Source: DATBFX01 sp036558305 (GTDB lineage Bacteria; Chloroflexota; Chloroflexia; Thermomicrobiales; UBA6265). Taken from it: a stretch of 25,175 bases of DNA. The position numbers and the translations under genes were made by a program. Position 1 is the stretch's first letter. The number at the start of each line of letters is the position of its first letter. Below are positions 6,755 to 13,742 of the stretch, piece by piece. Where the stretch lies: contig DATBFX010000143.1 in NCBI GenBank assembly GCA_036558305.1, positions 1-25,175 of the forward strand, read 5' to 3'. The notes under the pieces are model-generated. The model ran no database searches, was not told the origin of the DNA, and saw only the letters and a list, made by a program, of their open reading frames with translations.

Positions 6755-8979
6755 GGCCACCAGGTGTCCGGCAACATCCGTTCGAGGTCGGCGGACGCCG
6801 GGGCGGGGAGACCAAGGGCGGTCCGCAACGACGCGGCCAACGCCGCCGGGTCGTCGCCGAGTGGCGGGGCGGGTCGGACCCCGATCGCGCCGAACCGGCG
6901 CTGGAGCCGGGCGATCCCGGCGGTGTCGACGTCGCCCGGCATCGTCGTGCCCGCCGCGGCGACGAGCGCGGCGAGCGAGAGCGGCGCTCCTGGGGGCGGC
7001 AGCGTCCCGGCGGCGACGATCAGCGCCGCGTCCAGATCGAGATCGACGGCGTGCCCGATCAGGCCGCGCACGTCGAACCGGGGAGCCTCGCCGTCCGCGG
7101 CGAGCGCGGCGTCGAGGCAGACCCGCCGGCCGTCCGGCAGCGCCAGCGGGAGGTCGGGCGGCAGGGCGACGGCGCGCGCCTCGCCGGCGACGAGGTCGAG
7201 GCGAACCAGGACGGCCCGCGCGCCCCGATCGTTTCGGCCGGCGAACACCAGCGTCCAGACCGGTCGTCCCCGCAAGATCGCCCATTTGCCCGGTGTCGGG
7301 CGCAAGACTTCGTACCACATCCCGAGCCACGACGCGACCGCGCCGGCAGCGATCAGCGGCCGGGCCCGCTCGTACTGGGGCCGCAGCTCCGGGTCCGCCT
7401 TGCCGACGCCCGCGGCGATTTGCCGCCAGCGCGCCGGGAGATGGTGGACCAGACGCGTCGCCACCACCTCCCGGTTGAGGAGGTGCCCCGTCGTCCGGTG
7501 GTCTTCGACCAGCAACCGGCCCCAGCCGCGACCGCGTTGGACGTGGTGGCGGACGAGCCGCCAGGGGGTGCGGCACGGGTTGTTGTGGACGAAGCGGATG
7601 GCGGGATCGCGCAGGGCGACGTAGCCGCGGCGGACGAGTTCGCGGTTGACGGCGGTGTCCTCGGCGGTGCGCACGCCCTCCGGGAAAGCGCCGGCGGCGA
7701 GGAGCGGCTCGCGGGCGTAGGAGCAGTGGGCCGGCGGTCCGTCGAGCACCGACGGCACGTGCCCCGGCAACCCCCAGGCGTGGTCTAGGAAATAGGACGC
7801 CCAGCCGGCCCGCGTGCGGGTGCCGTTCTCGGCCACGCCGGTCACCATGGCGTAGCCCCGGCGGTGGGCGCGGAGGCGGGCGGCGAGGCTGCCCTGGGGT
7901 AACTCGACGTGGGAACCGGGGAAGCTGACGAACTCGCCGCGCGCCACCCGGAGCCCGGCGTTGCGCGCTTCGCCCGGCAACGCCGGTTTCGGCAAGTCGA
8001 TCAACGTCACCTGGGGAAACCGCTCCCGCACGACGGCGGCGGTCCGATCCGTGCCGCTGACGACCACGATCGTCTCGTACGGCTCCGGGCACTCCTGGCC
8101 GACGACCGAGGCGACCGTCCGTGCGATCGTCGCCTCGTTGTCGCGGGCGATCACGATGGCGGAGAGGGCGGGGGAGGACTGAGGACTGAGGATTGAGGAC
8201 TGAGTGTTTCCGTCCGTCTGTCCGTCTGTCCGTCTGTCCGTCTGTCCGTCCTCGTCGAGGCCGAGCGCCGCGTCCAGCACCGGCAGGTCGGGTGGGCGGG
8301 GGTGCCAGCGGAGGAGTTCGCTGGGGGCGGGGTGGTAGAGGAGGTGGCGGTAATCGCTTTGGTAGGTGCGGTCGGGGTCGGCTTCGAGGTACTTTTCGAA
8401 GCGGGCGACGCGGCGGTCGGCGGTGAGGCTGCCGAAGTGCTGGATGCGCAGCGTGGTGCGGAACCAGAGGGCGCGCGGGATCGCGGTCGGGATCGGGGTA
8501 AAGTGGAGGCGGCGGTTCGGGAAGCGTTGCCCCGGCGCGTACGAAAAGAGGCGGTAGACCCACTGGAAGCGCGGTAGGTAATGGTCGGGGTCGCCCCGCA
8601 TCGGCACGTGGTGGAACCCGTAGGCGCAACCGGGGAGGGCGTCGGTGGCCAGGAACGCGCGCAAGGCCGCCGCGTCGCCGGGGTCGATCCGCTCGTCGGC
8701 GTCGAGCGAGAGGATCCACTCCGGGTCGAACGCCGCCGCCGCCTCGAGCAGGCGGTTGCGATTGCCGGCGTCGTCCCAGTCGCGGTAGTCGGGCCGGACC
8801 GGGTTGGTGAGGAGCCGGACGACGAGGGGGTGCGCGGCCAGCAGGTCGCCGGTGCCGTCGGTGCTGCCGTCGTCCAGGGCGACGATGGCGTCGCAGACGA
8901 GCGGCGCCGCTTCCAGCAGGCGCGGCAGGTCGGCGGCGGCGTTGCGCGCGGGAACCAGGCAAACGACCCGAGGCGACAT
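6751..8979 (-). CDS. Two-domain GT2 glycosyltransferase with repeat linker and LCP-like C-terminal region
   Basis: A 742-residue protein. Residues 1-240 form a GT2 domain: VVCLVPARNAAADLP, ALDDGSTDGTGDLL and the DXD-type LSLDADERID. Residues about 243-268 are a low-complexity linker rich in D, G, Q, T and S, encoded by octamer and heptamer DNA repeats. A second GT2 domain follows (SAIVIARDNEATIART, GEARNAGLRVARGEF, RTAEDTAVNRELV); it carries GSHVE where a DXD would be expected, so its catalysis is uncertain. A weak membrane segment lies near 538-556. The final 170 residues (WTLVFAGRNDRG, VLVRLD, ALPPDLPLALPDG) resemble a degenerate LCP domain. The start at 8979 is chosen because AAGGAG lies nine bases upstream on the minus strand; a longer frame to 9087 has no conserved sequence. 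Probable role: sugar addition during surface-polymer assembly. Confidence 0.82.
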   Translation of the reverse strand: MSPRVVCLVPARNAAADLPRLLEAAPLVCDAIVALDDGSTDGTGDLLAAHPLVVRLLTNPVRPDYRDWDDAGNRNRLLEAAAAFDPEWILSLDADERIDPGDAAALRAFLATDALPGCAYGFHHVPMRGDPDHYLPRFQWVYRLFSYAPGQRFPNRRLHFTPIPTAIPRALWFRTTLRIQHFGSLTADRRVARFEKYLEADPDRTYQSDYRHLLYHPAPSELLRWHPRPPDLPVLDAALGLDEDGQTDRRTDGQTDGNTQSSILSPQSSPALSAIVIARDNEATIARTVASVVGQECPEPYETIVVVSGTDRTAAVVRERFPQVTLIDLPKPALPGEARNAGLRVARGEFVSFPGSHVELPQGSLAARLRAHRRGYAMVTGVAENGTRTRAGWASYFLDHAWGLPGHVPSVLDGPPAHCSYAREPLLAAGAFPEGVRTAEDTAVNRELVRRGYVALRDPAIRFVHNNPCRTPWRLVRHHVQRGRGWGRLLVEDHRTTGHLLNREVVATRLVHHLPARWRQIAAGVGKADPELRPQYERARPLIAAGAVASWLGMWYEVLRPTPGKWAILRGRPVWTLVFAGRNDRGARAVLVRLDLVAGEARAVALPPDLPLALPDGRRVCLDAALAADGEAPRFDVRGLIGHAVDLDLDAALIVAAGTLPPPGAPLSLAALVAAAGTTMPGDVDTAGIARLQRRFGAIGVRPAPPLGDDPAALAASLRTALGLPAPASADLERMLPDTWWP
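8174..8204. repeat. Heptamer tandem repeat (GAGGACT)4
   Basis: Four seven-base units (GAGGACT, GAGGACT, GAGGATT, GAGGACT) plus a partial GAG lie head to tail inside the GT2 gene, in the linker-coding part. One unit has a single C to T change. Seven is not a multiple of three, so a change of copy number would shift the reading frame of everything downstream in the minus-strand gene. Confidence 0.9.
8210..8251. repeat. Octamer tandem repeat (GTCCGTCT)n, about five copies
   Basis: The plus strand reads CCGTCCGTCTGTCCGTCTGT and continues with the same eight-base period to 8251, giving about five units without mismatch in the core. On the coding (minus) strand the unit is ACGGACAG. It encodes Asp/Gly/Gln/Thr/Arg residues of the linker between the two GT2 domains. 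The same octamer family reappears outside genes at 24205-24293. Confidence 0.92.
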
Positions 8980-9342
8980 CGCGCTCAAGACTCCTTGCGA
9001 CGGTGCGGGGGCGGATCGGGCACCGGGCGTGGGCGTGTCCCAAGCGTGCCACCCCGCGCTACCCGCGGTCAACAGACCCGAAGGCATCCCCCCGCCTGGC
9101 TAGGACACCTCACGGATGGTTTGGCACTTTCGTCATAGGAAGAGCGCGGGAAGAGTCTCCCACTACCTCCGGGGCCAAGATCGACGGTCGATACCGACCA
9201 ATGGACCGTATGAGTCCTATACCGCGGATGATAGATTGTCGAGCGCGGGGAGCAAAACATCCGTCCCGCCTGTCGCAAGCACAAGCAACGGTTTCACCCA
9301 TATCGCCCGCTTTGGCGATGCCCGGAAAGGGAGGGGCAAACG
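8980..9342. other. 363-base divergent intergenic region
   Basis: This gap separates the minus-strand GT2 gene from the plus-strand ferritin-like gene, so it should hold two promoters. I see no convincing -35/-10 pair on either strand. It contains the short inverted repeat ATCGA-CGG-TCGAT at 9180-9192, the AAGGAG site of the GT2 gene near its right-hand start, and a hairpin ATCGCC/GGCGAT at 9302-9307 and 9314-9319, which ends nine bases before the AGGGAGGGG ribosome site (9328-9335) of the next gene. No conserved protein is encoded here. Confidence 0.6.
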
Positions 9343-10050
9343 ATGTCTAAACCGGAGTTGATCGCGGCCTACGTCAGTGGGCGCATCGGACGGCGCGTGT
9401 TCGTGCGCGGTCTCACCGCGCTCGGTGTTTCGGCGACCGCCGCGACCGCCTACGCGAAAACCCTCGCCCCCGATGCGGCGGCGGCCGGTCTCGGCCGCGA
9501 CGGGTCCGGTCTCCGGGTGCGGGCGCAGGCCGAGTACCCAGGCGGCGACTACGGCGATCTCGCCTCGATCGTCCAACTGCTGCTCCGGATCGGCTCCCTC
9601 CTCGAGGGCATCGTCGACGCCGGGCTCCAGAACGCGAAGGCGGCGCCGCTCCGGTTGCAAACCGGCGACGAACTCGATCCGGACGATCTCGACCAACTCG
9701 ACACGTTGCGCACGCAACTGCTCTCGCACCGCGACGCCCTCCGCACGCTCCTGCACGAGCTCGGCGGCGAAGACACCTCGAAGGTGCCGGACCTGACCTA
9801 CGACGTGCCGGCAGACGCCCTTCTCGATCTCCAGTCGGTGCTGGAGGCCAACCTCGGTGTCTACGCGGCGGTGATCCCGCAGGTCACGGTCCAGAAGGTG
9901 GTCACCACCTTGACCACGATCGGGTTGGTCGGCGGGCGGCATGCCGCCTTCGTCAGCCGCCTGCTCGGCGACCCGGCCTTCCCGGAGACGTTCCAGAAGG
10001 CGGCGACACCGGACGAGACCGACCAACTGTTGAGCGGTCTCGAAGGCTAG
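9343..10050 (+). CDS. Tat-exported ferritin-like domain protein
   Basis: A 235-residue protein. The N-terminus GRRVFVRGLTALGVSATAA is a twin-arginine type signal, so export through Tat is likely. The rest is four predicted helices in the arrangement of the Ferritin_2/DUF4439-like group: LASIVQLLLRIGSLLEGIV, LLSHRDALRTLLHELGGE, LLDLQSVLEANLGVYAAVIP and LTTIGLVGGRHAAFVSRLLG. In most relatives the last helix reads 'VEARHAA', with a Glu that binds metal; here it is VGGRHAA, so the metal site looks incomplete. The job is unknown; relatives are often found as exported helical-bundle proteins of uncharacterised function. ATG 9343 follows AGGGAGGGG at 9328-9335 with good spacing. It precedes the polysaccharide locus but a long leader separates them. 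Confidence 0.7.
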   Translation: MSKPELIAAYVSGRIGRRVFVRGLTALGVSATAATAYAKTLAPDAAAAGLGRDGSGLRVRAQAEYPGGDYGDLASIVQLLLRIGSLLEGIVDAGLQNAKAAPLRLQTGDELDPDDLDQLDTLRTQLLSHRDALRTLLHELGGEDTSKVPDLTYDVPADALLDLQSVLEANLGVYAAVIPQVTVQKVVTTLTTIGLVGGRHAAFVSRLLGDPAFPETFQKAATPDETDQLLSGLEG

Positions 10051-10397
10051 CCGTGCGCGACCGAAGGGACACAACGCCCGTGGGCTTTTGGTCACGTAGG
10101 GCGTTGTGGGGGGGTCGAAAGGCCGATCGCTCTCCCATTCCCTCTTGTTCGTGTGGGCTATTGGCCTGGGTACCGATGCACCCGTAAGCTCGGATCGGTC
10201 GATCCTCACGGGTCTTTCATGGACAGCGCAGGACCGCGGCCGCACCCCGCAATGGATGCGGCCCGCGTTCCCCGAGACGACAACGGACCGTGGCAACGGC
10301 GCCACGGTATTGCTCCGCATGCGTCGCCGCCGGCGAGCGGTGGCGGTGCCGGCGGGGTCGGACCGCATGACCAGCTCAGGAGCCGTGGAGACCGGGT
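10051..10397 (+). promoter_or_regulatory. Hairpin-rich 347-base leader upstream of the polysaccharide locus
   Basis: No conserved protein is encoded between the ferritin-like gene and the sugar transferase. Four stems can be drawn by eye: CACAACGCCC/GGGCGTTGTG (10070-10079 and 10099-10108), ACCCGT/ACGGGT with inner GGATC/GATCC (10180-10213), GGCCGCA/TGCGGCC (10238-10244 and 10257-10263) and CCGTGGC/GCCACGG (10288-10294 and 10301-10307). The first may end the upstream transcript; the others could form a structured 5' leader controlling the long operon. The second hairpin is followed by CTTTC, faintly like an attenuator. I do not recognise a known riboswitch, and no clear -35/-10 pair stands out. 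Confidence 0.45.
10070..10108 (+). terminator. Ten-base-pair perfect stem after the ferritin-like gene
   Basis: CACAACGCCC at 10070-10079 and GGGCGTTGTG at 10099-10108 are exact reverse complements around a 19-base loop that contains GGGCTTTTGG. The stem begins 20 bases after the stop codon, the expected place for a terminator, but it is followed by a G-run rather than a T-run, so it may act with Rho-like help or as an RNA stability element. Confidence 0.5.
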
Positions 10398-11210
10398 ATG
10401 AGTGCGATTCGACACGACCACGCCGGTGGGCAGGCGGTCTACGGCGTGGCCGTTTTGAACGAGGGACCGGCGCACACCGATCAAGTGATCGCGACTGCCT
10501 GGGCCCTCGAGCCATCGGTCCGTTTGCGCGACCTCGGCGGCATGACCGCCTGGGACGGCTGGGAGCAACCGGCGGCAGACGGTCTGGTGGCACGGCTGCG
10601 GCCGCGGTTGGACGCCGCCGCCAAGCGCGCCTTCGATGTCGCGGTTGCCCTTTTCCTTCTCCTCTTCGGGTTGCCGCTGTGGGCGGTGATCGCCCTCGGG
10701 ATTGCGCTCACCTCGCCGGGACCGGTCTTCTTCCGGCAGCAGCGTTGCGGTCGCGGCCGGCGGGTCTTCACCTGCTACAAGTTCCGGACGATGGTCGTCG
10801 ACGCCGAGCGCCGCCTCCGGGAAGACGCGACGCTCGCCGCCGCCCACGCCGGGCAGTGGAAACTGCACGACGATCCGCGGGTGACCGCGGTTGGGCGCCT
10901 CTTGCGGAAGACGAGTCTGGACGAGTTGCCGCAACTCTGGAACGTGCTGCGCGGCGAGATGAGTCTGGTCGGCCCGCGTCCCGTCCAACCGCGGGAATTG
11001 ACCGACGTCTACGGCGCCCTGGCCGAGACCGTGACCAGCGTCCGCCCCGGTCTGACCGGCCTGTGGCAGGTCTCCGGCCGCTCCGCCCTCAGCTACGACC
11101 AGCGGGTTGCCCTCGACCTCGCCTACGTCCGGCGCCGCGGTTTCTGGTACGACCTCTGGTTGATCCTGAAAACGGTGCCCGCGGTGCTCTGGGGCAAGGG
11201 TGCGGTATGA
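10398..11210 (+). CDS. Undecaprenyl-phosphate sugar-1-phosphate transferase (initiating sugar transferase)
   Basis: A 270-residue enzyme of the bacterial sugar transferase family (WcaJ/WbaP catalytic domain), which moves a sugar-1-phosphate from a nucleotide sugar to undecaprenyl phosphate at the inner face of the membrane and so starts each repeat unit. After a 70-residue N-terminal extension without clear homology, one hydrophobic segment (about 80-103, ALFLLLFGLPLWAVIALG) leads to SPGPVFFRQQRCGRGRR, FTCYKFRTM, KTSLDELPQLWNVLRGEM and SLVGPRPV, the family's core. It lacks the four-helix N-terminal region of long WcaJ forms, so it is the short type. ATG 10398 has GGAG at 10387-10390. Its stop overlaps the next start as ATGA. 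The sugar transferred cannot be predicted. Confidence 0.93.
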   Translation: MSAIRHDHAGGQAVYGVAVLNEGPAHTDQVIATAWALEPSVRLRDLGGMTAWDGWEQPAADGLVARLRPRLDAAAKRAFDVAVALFLLLFGLPLWAVIALGIALTSPGPVFFRQQRCGRGRRVFTCYKFRTMVVDAERRLREDATLAAAHAGQWKLHDDPRVTAVGRLLRKTSLDELPQLWNVLRGEMSLVGPRPVQPRELTDVYGALAETVTSVRPGLTGLWQVSGRSALSYDQRVALDLAYVRRRGFWYDLWLILKTVPAVLWGKGAV

Positions 11211-12508
11211 CCACCGAAAGCATGGAACAACCCGATCCGAAGCACCTTGGCGACCGGCGCATCCTCGTCGTCGGACTCAACTACTGGCCGGAAGAGACGG
11301 GCAACGCCCCCTACACGACCGGCCTGGCCGAGCATCTGGTTAGGCGCGGCGCCGCCGTCACGGTCATCGCCGGTATGCCCTACTACCCGCAATGGCGGGT
11401 CGCCGCGGGCTACCGCGGCCGCTGGCGACTCCGAGAAACGCGCCACGGCGTCGCCCTCCACCGCTTCCGCCAGTACGTCCCCGGCAACCAATCCGCCCTG
11501 CGCCGCGCCCTCTTCGAAGCGACCTTCCTCGCCCACGCCGCCACCGCCCGCGGTCTCGACCGTCCCGACCTCGTCTTCGGTGTCTTGCCCAGCTTGAGCG
11601 ACGGTGTCCTCGCCGCCACGCTGGCCCGGCGCCATCGGGTCCCGCTCGCTCTGCTCGTCCAGGATCTGGTCGGGCAATCGGCCGCCCAGAGCGGTATCGC
11701 CGGCGGTGGCAAGGTCGTCGGCGTCACCCGCTCCGTCGAGGGCTGGGTGGCGCGGCAGGCGAGCGGCATCGCCGTCGTCGCCGAAGGGTTCCGGCCGCCG
11801 TTGATGGCACTCGGCGTCCCGCCAGAGCGGATCGTCCGCGTCCGCAACTGGACGCACATCAAACCCGGCACCGCGCCGCGCGACGCTACCCGCGCTCGCC
11901 TCGCCTTCCCGGTCGACAAGACCGTTTGCCTCCACGCCGGCAACATGGGGCTGAAGCAGGGGTTGGAAAACCTCGTCGATTGCGCCCGCCTCGCCCTCGC
12001 CGCTGCGCCGGACCTGCTCTTCGTCCTGATGGGCGACGGCAACCAGCGCGCGATGCTCGAGGAGCGCGCCCGCGACCTGCCCAATCTCCGGTTCCTGCCG
12101 CCCCAACCCGAAGACGATTTCCCGAACGTTCTGGCCGCGGCCGACGTCCTCCTGGTCAACCAGCGGCCGACCGTGACCGACATGTCGTTGCCGGGCAAGC
12201 TCACCTCGTACTTCGCCTCCGGCCGCCCGGTCGTCGCCGCCGTCTCCCCGACGAGCGAGACGGCGCGCGAGCTGACGCAATCCGGCGCCGGCCGCGTCGT
12301 CGATGCCGGCAACCCCGACCTCTTGCTGGCCGCCATTCGCGGTTTGGCCGCCGATTCCGTCGCCGCCGCGGACCTCGGCACCCGCGGCCAGGCGTTCGCC
12401 CGCGGGAATCTCACGGAGGGAGCCGCCCTCGAGCGATTGGAGCGTTTCGTGATCGGATTCCTCGATAGCCGCGCGGAGCAACCCGCGCCGACGGTGGCGG
12501 TGGCATGA
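11207..12508 (+). CDS. WcaI-like family 4 glycosyltransferase
   Basis: A 433-residue GT-B fold enzyme that adds a sugar from a nucleotide donor to the growing lipid-linked unit in the cytoplasm. The N-terminal domain has LVVGLNYWPEETGNAPYT and VIAGMPYYPQW, close to the WcaI colanic-acid group, where the usual form is 'NY.PE.TG...YT' and 'PPYYP'. The C-terminal domain has CLHAGNMGLKQGLENLVD, LLFVLMGDGNQRAML, the MSLPGKLTSYFASGRPVV donor-binding segment and GAGRVVDAGNP. The start is taken at ATG 11207, overlapping the sugar transferase stop by four bases; the open frame runs further upstream but without conserved sequence. It overlaps the epimerase gene by four bases as well, so the three genes are very likely one translational unit. 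Confidence 0.9.
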   Translation: MTTESMEQPDPKHLGDRRILVVGLNYWPEETGNAPYTTGLAEHLVRRGAAVTVIAGMPYYPQWRVAAGYRGRWRLRETRHGVALHRFRQYVPGNQSALRRALFEATFLAHAATARGLDRPDLVFGVLPSLSDGVLAATLARRHRVPLALLVQDLVGQSAAQSGIAGGGKVVGVTRSVEGWVARQASGIAVVAEGFRPPLMALGVPPERIVRVRNWTHIKPGTAPRDATRARLAFPVDKTVCLHAGNMGLKQGLENLVDCARLALAAAPDLLFVLMGDGNQRAMLEERARDLPNLRFLPPQPEDDFPNVLAAADVLLVNQRPTVTDMSLPGKLTSYFASGRPVVAAVSPTSETARELTQSGAGRVVDAGNPDLLLAAIRGLAADSVAAADLGTRGQAFARGNLTEGAALERLERFVIGFLDSRAEQPAPTVAVA

Positions 12509-13611
12509 AGTCAAACGGACACAACGGATTCAACGGACATAACGGTCACAACGGCCACCTCGGACGCAACGGTCATCACACGCCGTCGTCCGCCCAGGCG
12601 CGGGTCCTCGTCACCGGCGCCGGCGGTTTCATCGGCCACGCCCTCGCCGCCTCCCTCAAGGACCGCGGGTACTGGGTGCGCGGCGTCGATCTCAAGCACC
12701 CCGAATACGGTGCCACCGCCGCCGACGAGTTCGAACTACTCGACCTCCGCCGCTGGGACAACTGCCTCCAGGCAGTCCGCGGCGTCGACGAGGTCTACGC
12801 CCTGGCGGCCGACATGGGCGGTATGGGCTACATCGCCAACCACCACGCCGAGATCCTCCACAACAACGCCCTGATCAACCTCCACACCCTGGAGGCGGCC
12901 CGCCTCAACGGCGTCCGCCGCTACCTCTACACCTCCTCCGCCTGCATCTACCCCGAGTACCTTCAGACCGACGCCGACGTCGTCCCCCTGAAAGAGGAAG
13001 ACGCCTACCCCGCCCAACCCCAGGACGCCTACGGCTGGGAGAAACTGGTCAGCGAGATCCTCTGCCACTACTACGGCCGCGACTACGGCATGGAGACCCG
13101 CACCGTCCGCTTCCACAACATCTTCGGTCCCCTGGGGACCTGGGACGGCGGGCGCGAGAAGGCCCCGGCCGCCCTTTGCCGCAAGATCGCCGTCGCCAAG
13201 CTGACCGGCAACCCCGCGGTCGAGGTCTGGGGGGATGGGGAGCAGACCCGCTCCTTCTGCTACATCGACGACTGCGTCGAGGGACTCTACCGCCTGATGC
13301 GCTCCGACCACCGCGAACCGCTCAACCTCGGTCAGGACCGGATGGTTTCGATCAACGAGCTGGCCCACCTGATCGCCGACATCGCCGAGATCGACATCGA
13401 ACCGGTGCACGTCCCCGGCCCCCAGGGCGTCCGCGGCCGCAACTCCGACAACACCCGCCTGCGCGCGGTGCTCGGCTGGGAACCGCGGATCTCCCTGGAG
13501 GAGGGGCTGCGCCGGACGTACGCGTGGATCGAGGGGCAGGTGCGCGACAAGCTCGCTGCCGAAAGCAACCTGGCGCTCGCCGGCGGCGGACGAACTTGGA
13601 CCTTCCGTTAG
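12505..13611 (+). CDS. gme: GDP-mannose 3,5-epimerase-like NAD-dependent epimerase
   Basis: A 368-residue short-chain epimerase. The Rossmann motif VTGAGGFIGHALA begins near residue 33. The rest closely follows plant GDP-mannose 3,5-epimerase: LAADMGGMGYI, TSSACIYPE, QDAYGWEKL, RFHNIFGPLGTWDGGREK and GPQGVRGRNSDN. Residues C147, Y176, K180 and K219 stand at the same spacing as the Arabidopsis catalytic set C145, Y174, K178, K217, including the acid/base Cys and Lys that set the 3,5-epimerase apart from simple 4-epimerases. The predicted product is GDP-L-galactose (and possibly GDP-L-gulose), a donor for the polymer. An unusual Asn-Gly-His repeat forms the first 25 residues. ATG 12505 overlaps the upstream stop. 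A 131-base gap follows. Confidence 0.9.
   Translation: MKSNGHNGFNGHNGHNGHLGRNGHHTPSSAQARVLVTGAGGFIGHALAASLKDRGYWVRGVDLKHPEYGATAADEFELLDLRRWDNCLQAVRGVDEVYALAADMGGMGYIANHHAEILHNNALINLHTLEAARLNGVRRYLYTSSACIYPEYLQTDADVVPLKEEDAYPAQPQDAYGWEKLVSEILCHYYGRDYGMETRTVRFHNIFGPLGTWDGGREKAPAALCRKIAVAKLTGNPAVEVWGDGEQTRSFCYIDDCVEGLYRLMRSDHREPLNLGQDRMVSINELAHLIADIAEIDIEPVHVPGPQGVRGRNSDNTRLRAVLGWEPRISLEEGLRRTYAWIEGQVRDKLAAESNLALAGGGRTWTFR
12514..12579 (+). repeat. Nine-base imperfect tandem repeat encoding Asn-Gly-His units
   Basis: Units of the form AACGGNCAY repeat about seven times at the start of the epimerase gene and encode NGH, NGF, NGH, NGH, NGH, LGR, NGH. The period is a multiple of three, so copy-number changes would keep the frame. 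The resulting tail is flexible and His-rich, which could bind metal ions, or may have no function. Confidence 0.85.
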
Positions 13612-13653
13612 CGTTACCCGACCAGACCGGGGAATCGAGCCAGGGACGCATCC

Positions 13654-13670
13654 CGGCGCGCACCGCGCCG
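13654..13670 (+). other. Short GC hairpin in the gap after the epimerase gene
   Basis: CGGCGCG at 13654-13660 and CGCGCCG at 13664-13670 form a seven-base stem with a CAC loop in the 131-base gap before the flippase gene. There is no T-run, so a terminator role is doubtful; it could pause transcription or protect the upstream messenger. The rest of the gap shows no recognisable element. Confidence 0.4.
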
Positions 13671-13742
13671 AGTGTGCCCGCCATTCGACGATGACCGAGA
13701 GACGGTGAGCGGCCCGATCTTCCCCGCGTTCGGTGGAATCTG

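Noticed and set aside
8210..8251. Possible CRISPR-like array from the octamer repeats
   Set aside because: Units of eight bases with no spacers and no cas genes; this is a simple tandem repeat.
5294..9052. 1252-residue minus-strand open frame
   Set aside because: It shadows the LCP gene and runs out of frame through the GT2 gene; its Arg/Pro-rich sequence has no family motifs.
9200..9342. Possible c-di-GMP or fluoride riboswitch before the ferritin-like gene
   Set aside because: A stem near the ribosome site and a GGCGATG string were seen, but the conserved core bases of neither class could be lined up.
9003..9350. Small plus-strand open frame before the ferritin-like gene
   Set aside because: It has no ribosome site or conserved motif and overlaps the well-supported start at 9343.
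10106..11206. Upstream extension of the GT4 frame giving an 800-residue protein
   Set aside because: The extra part overlaps the sugar transferase in another frame and is Arg/Pro-rich; the conserved GT4 sequence starts right after ATG 11207.
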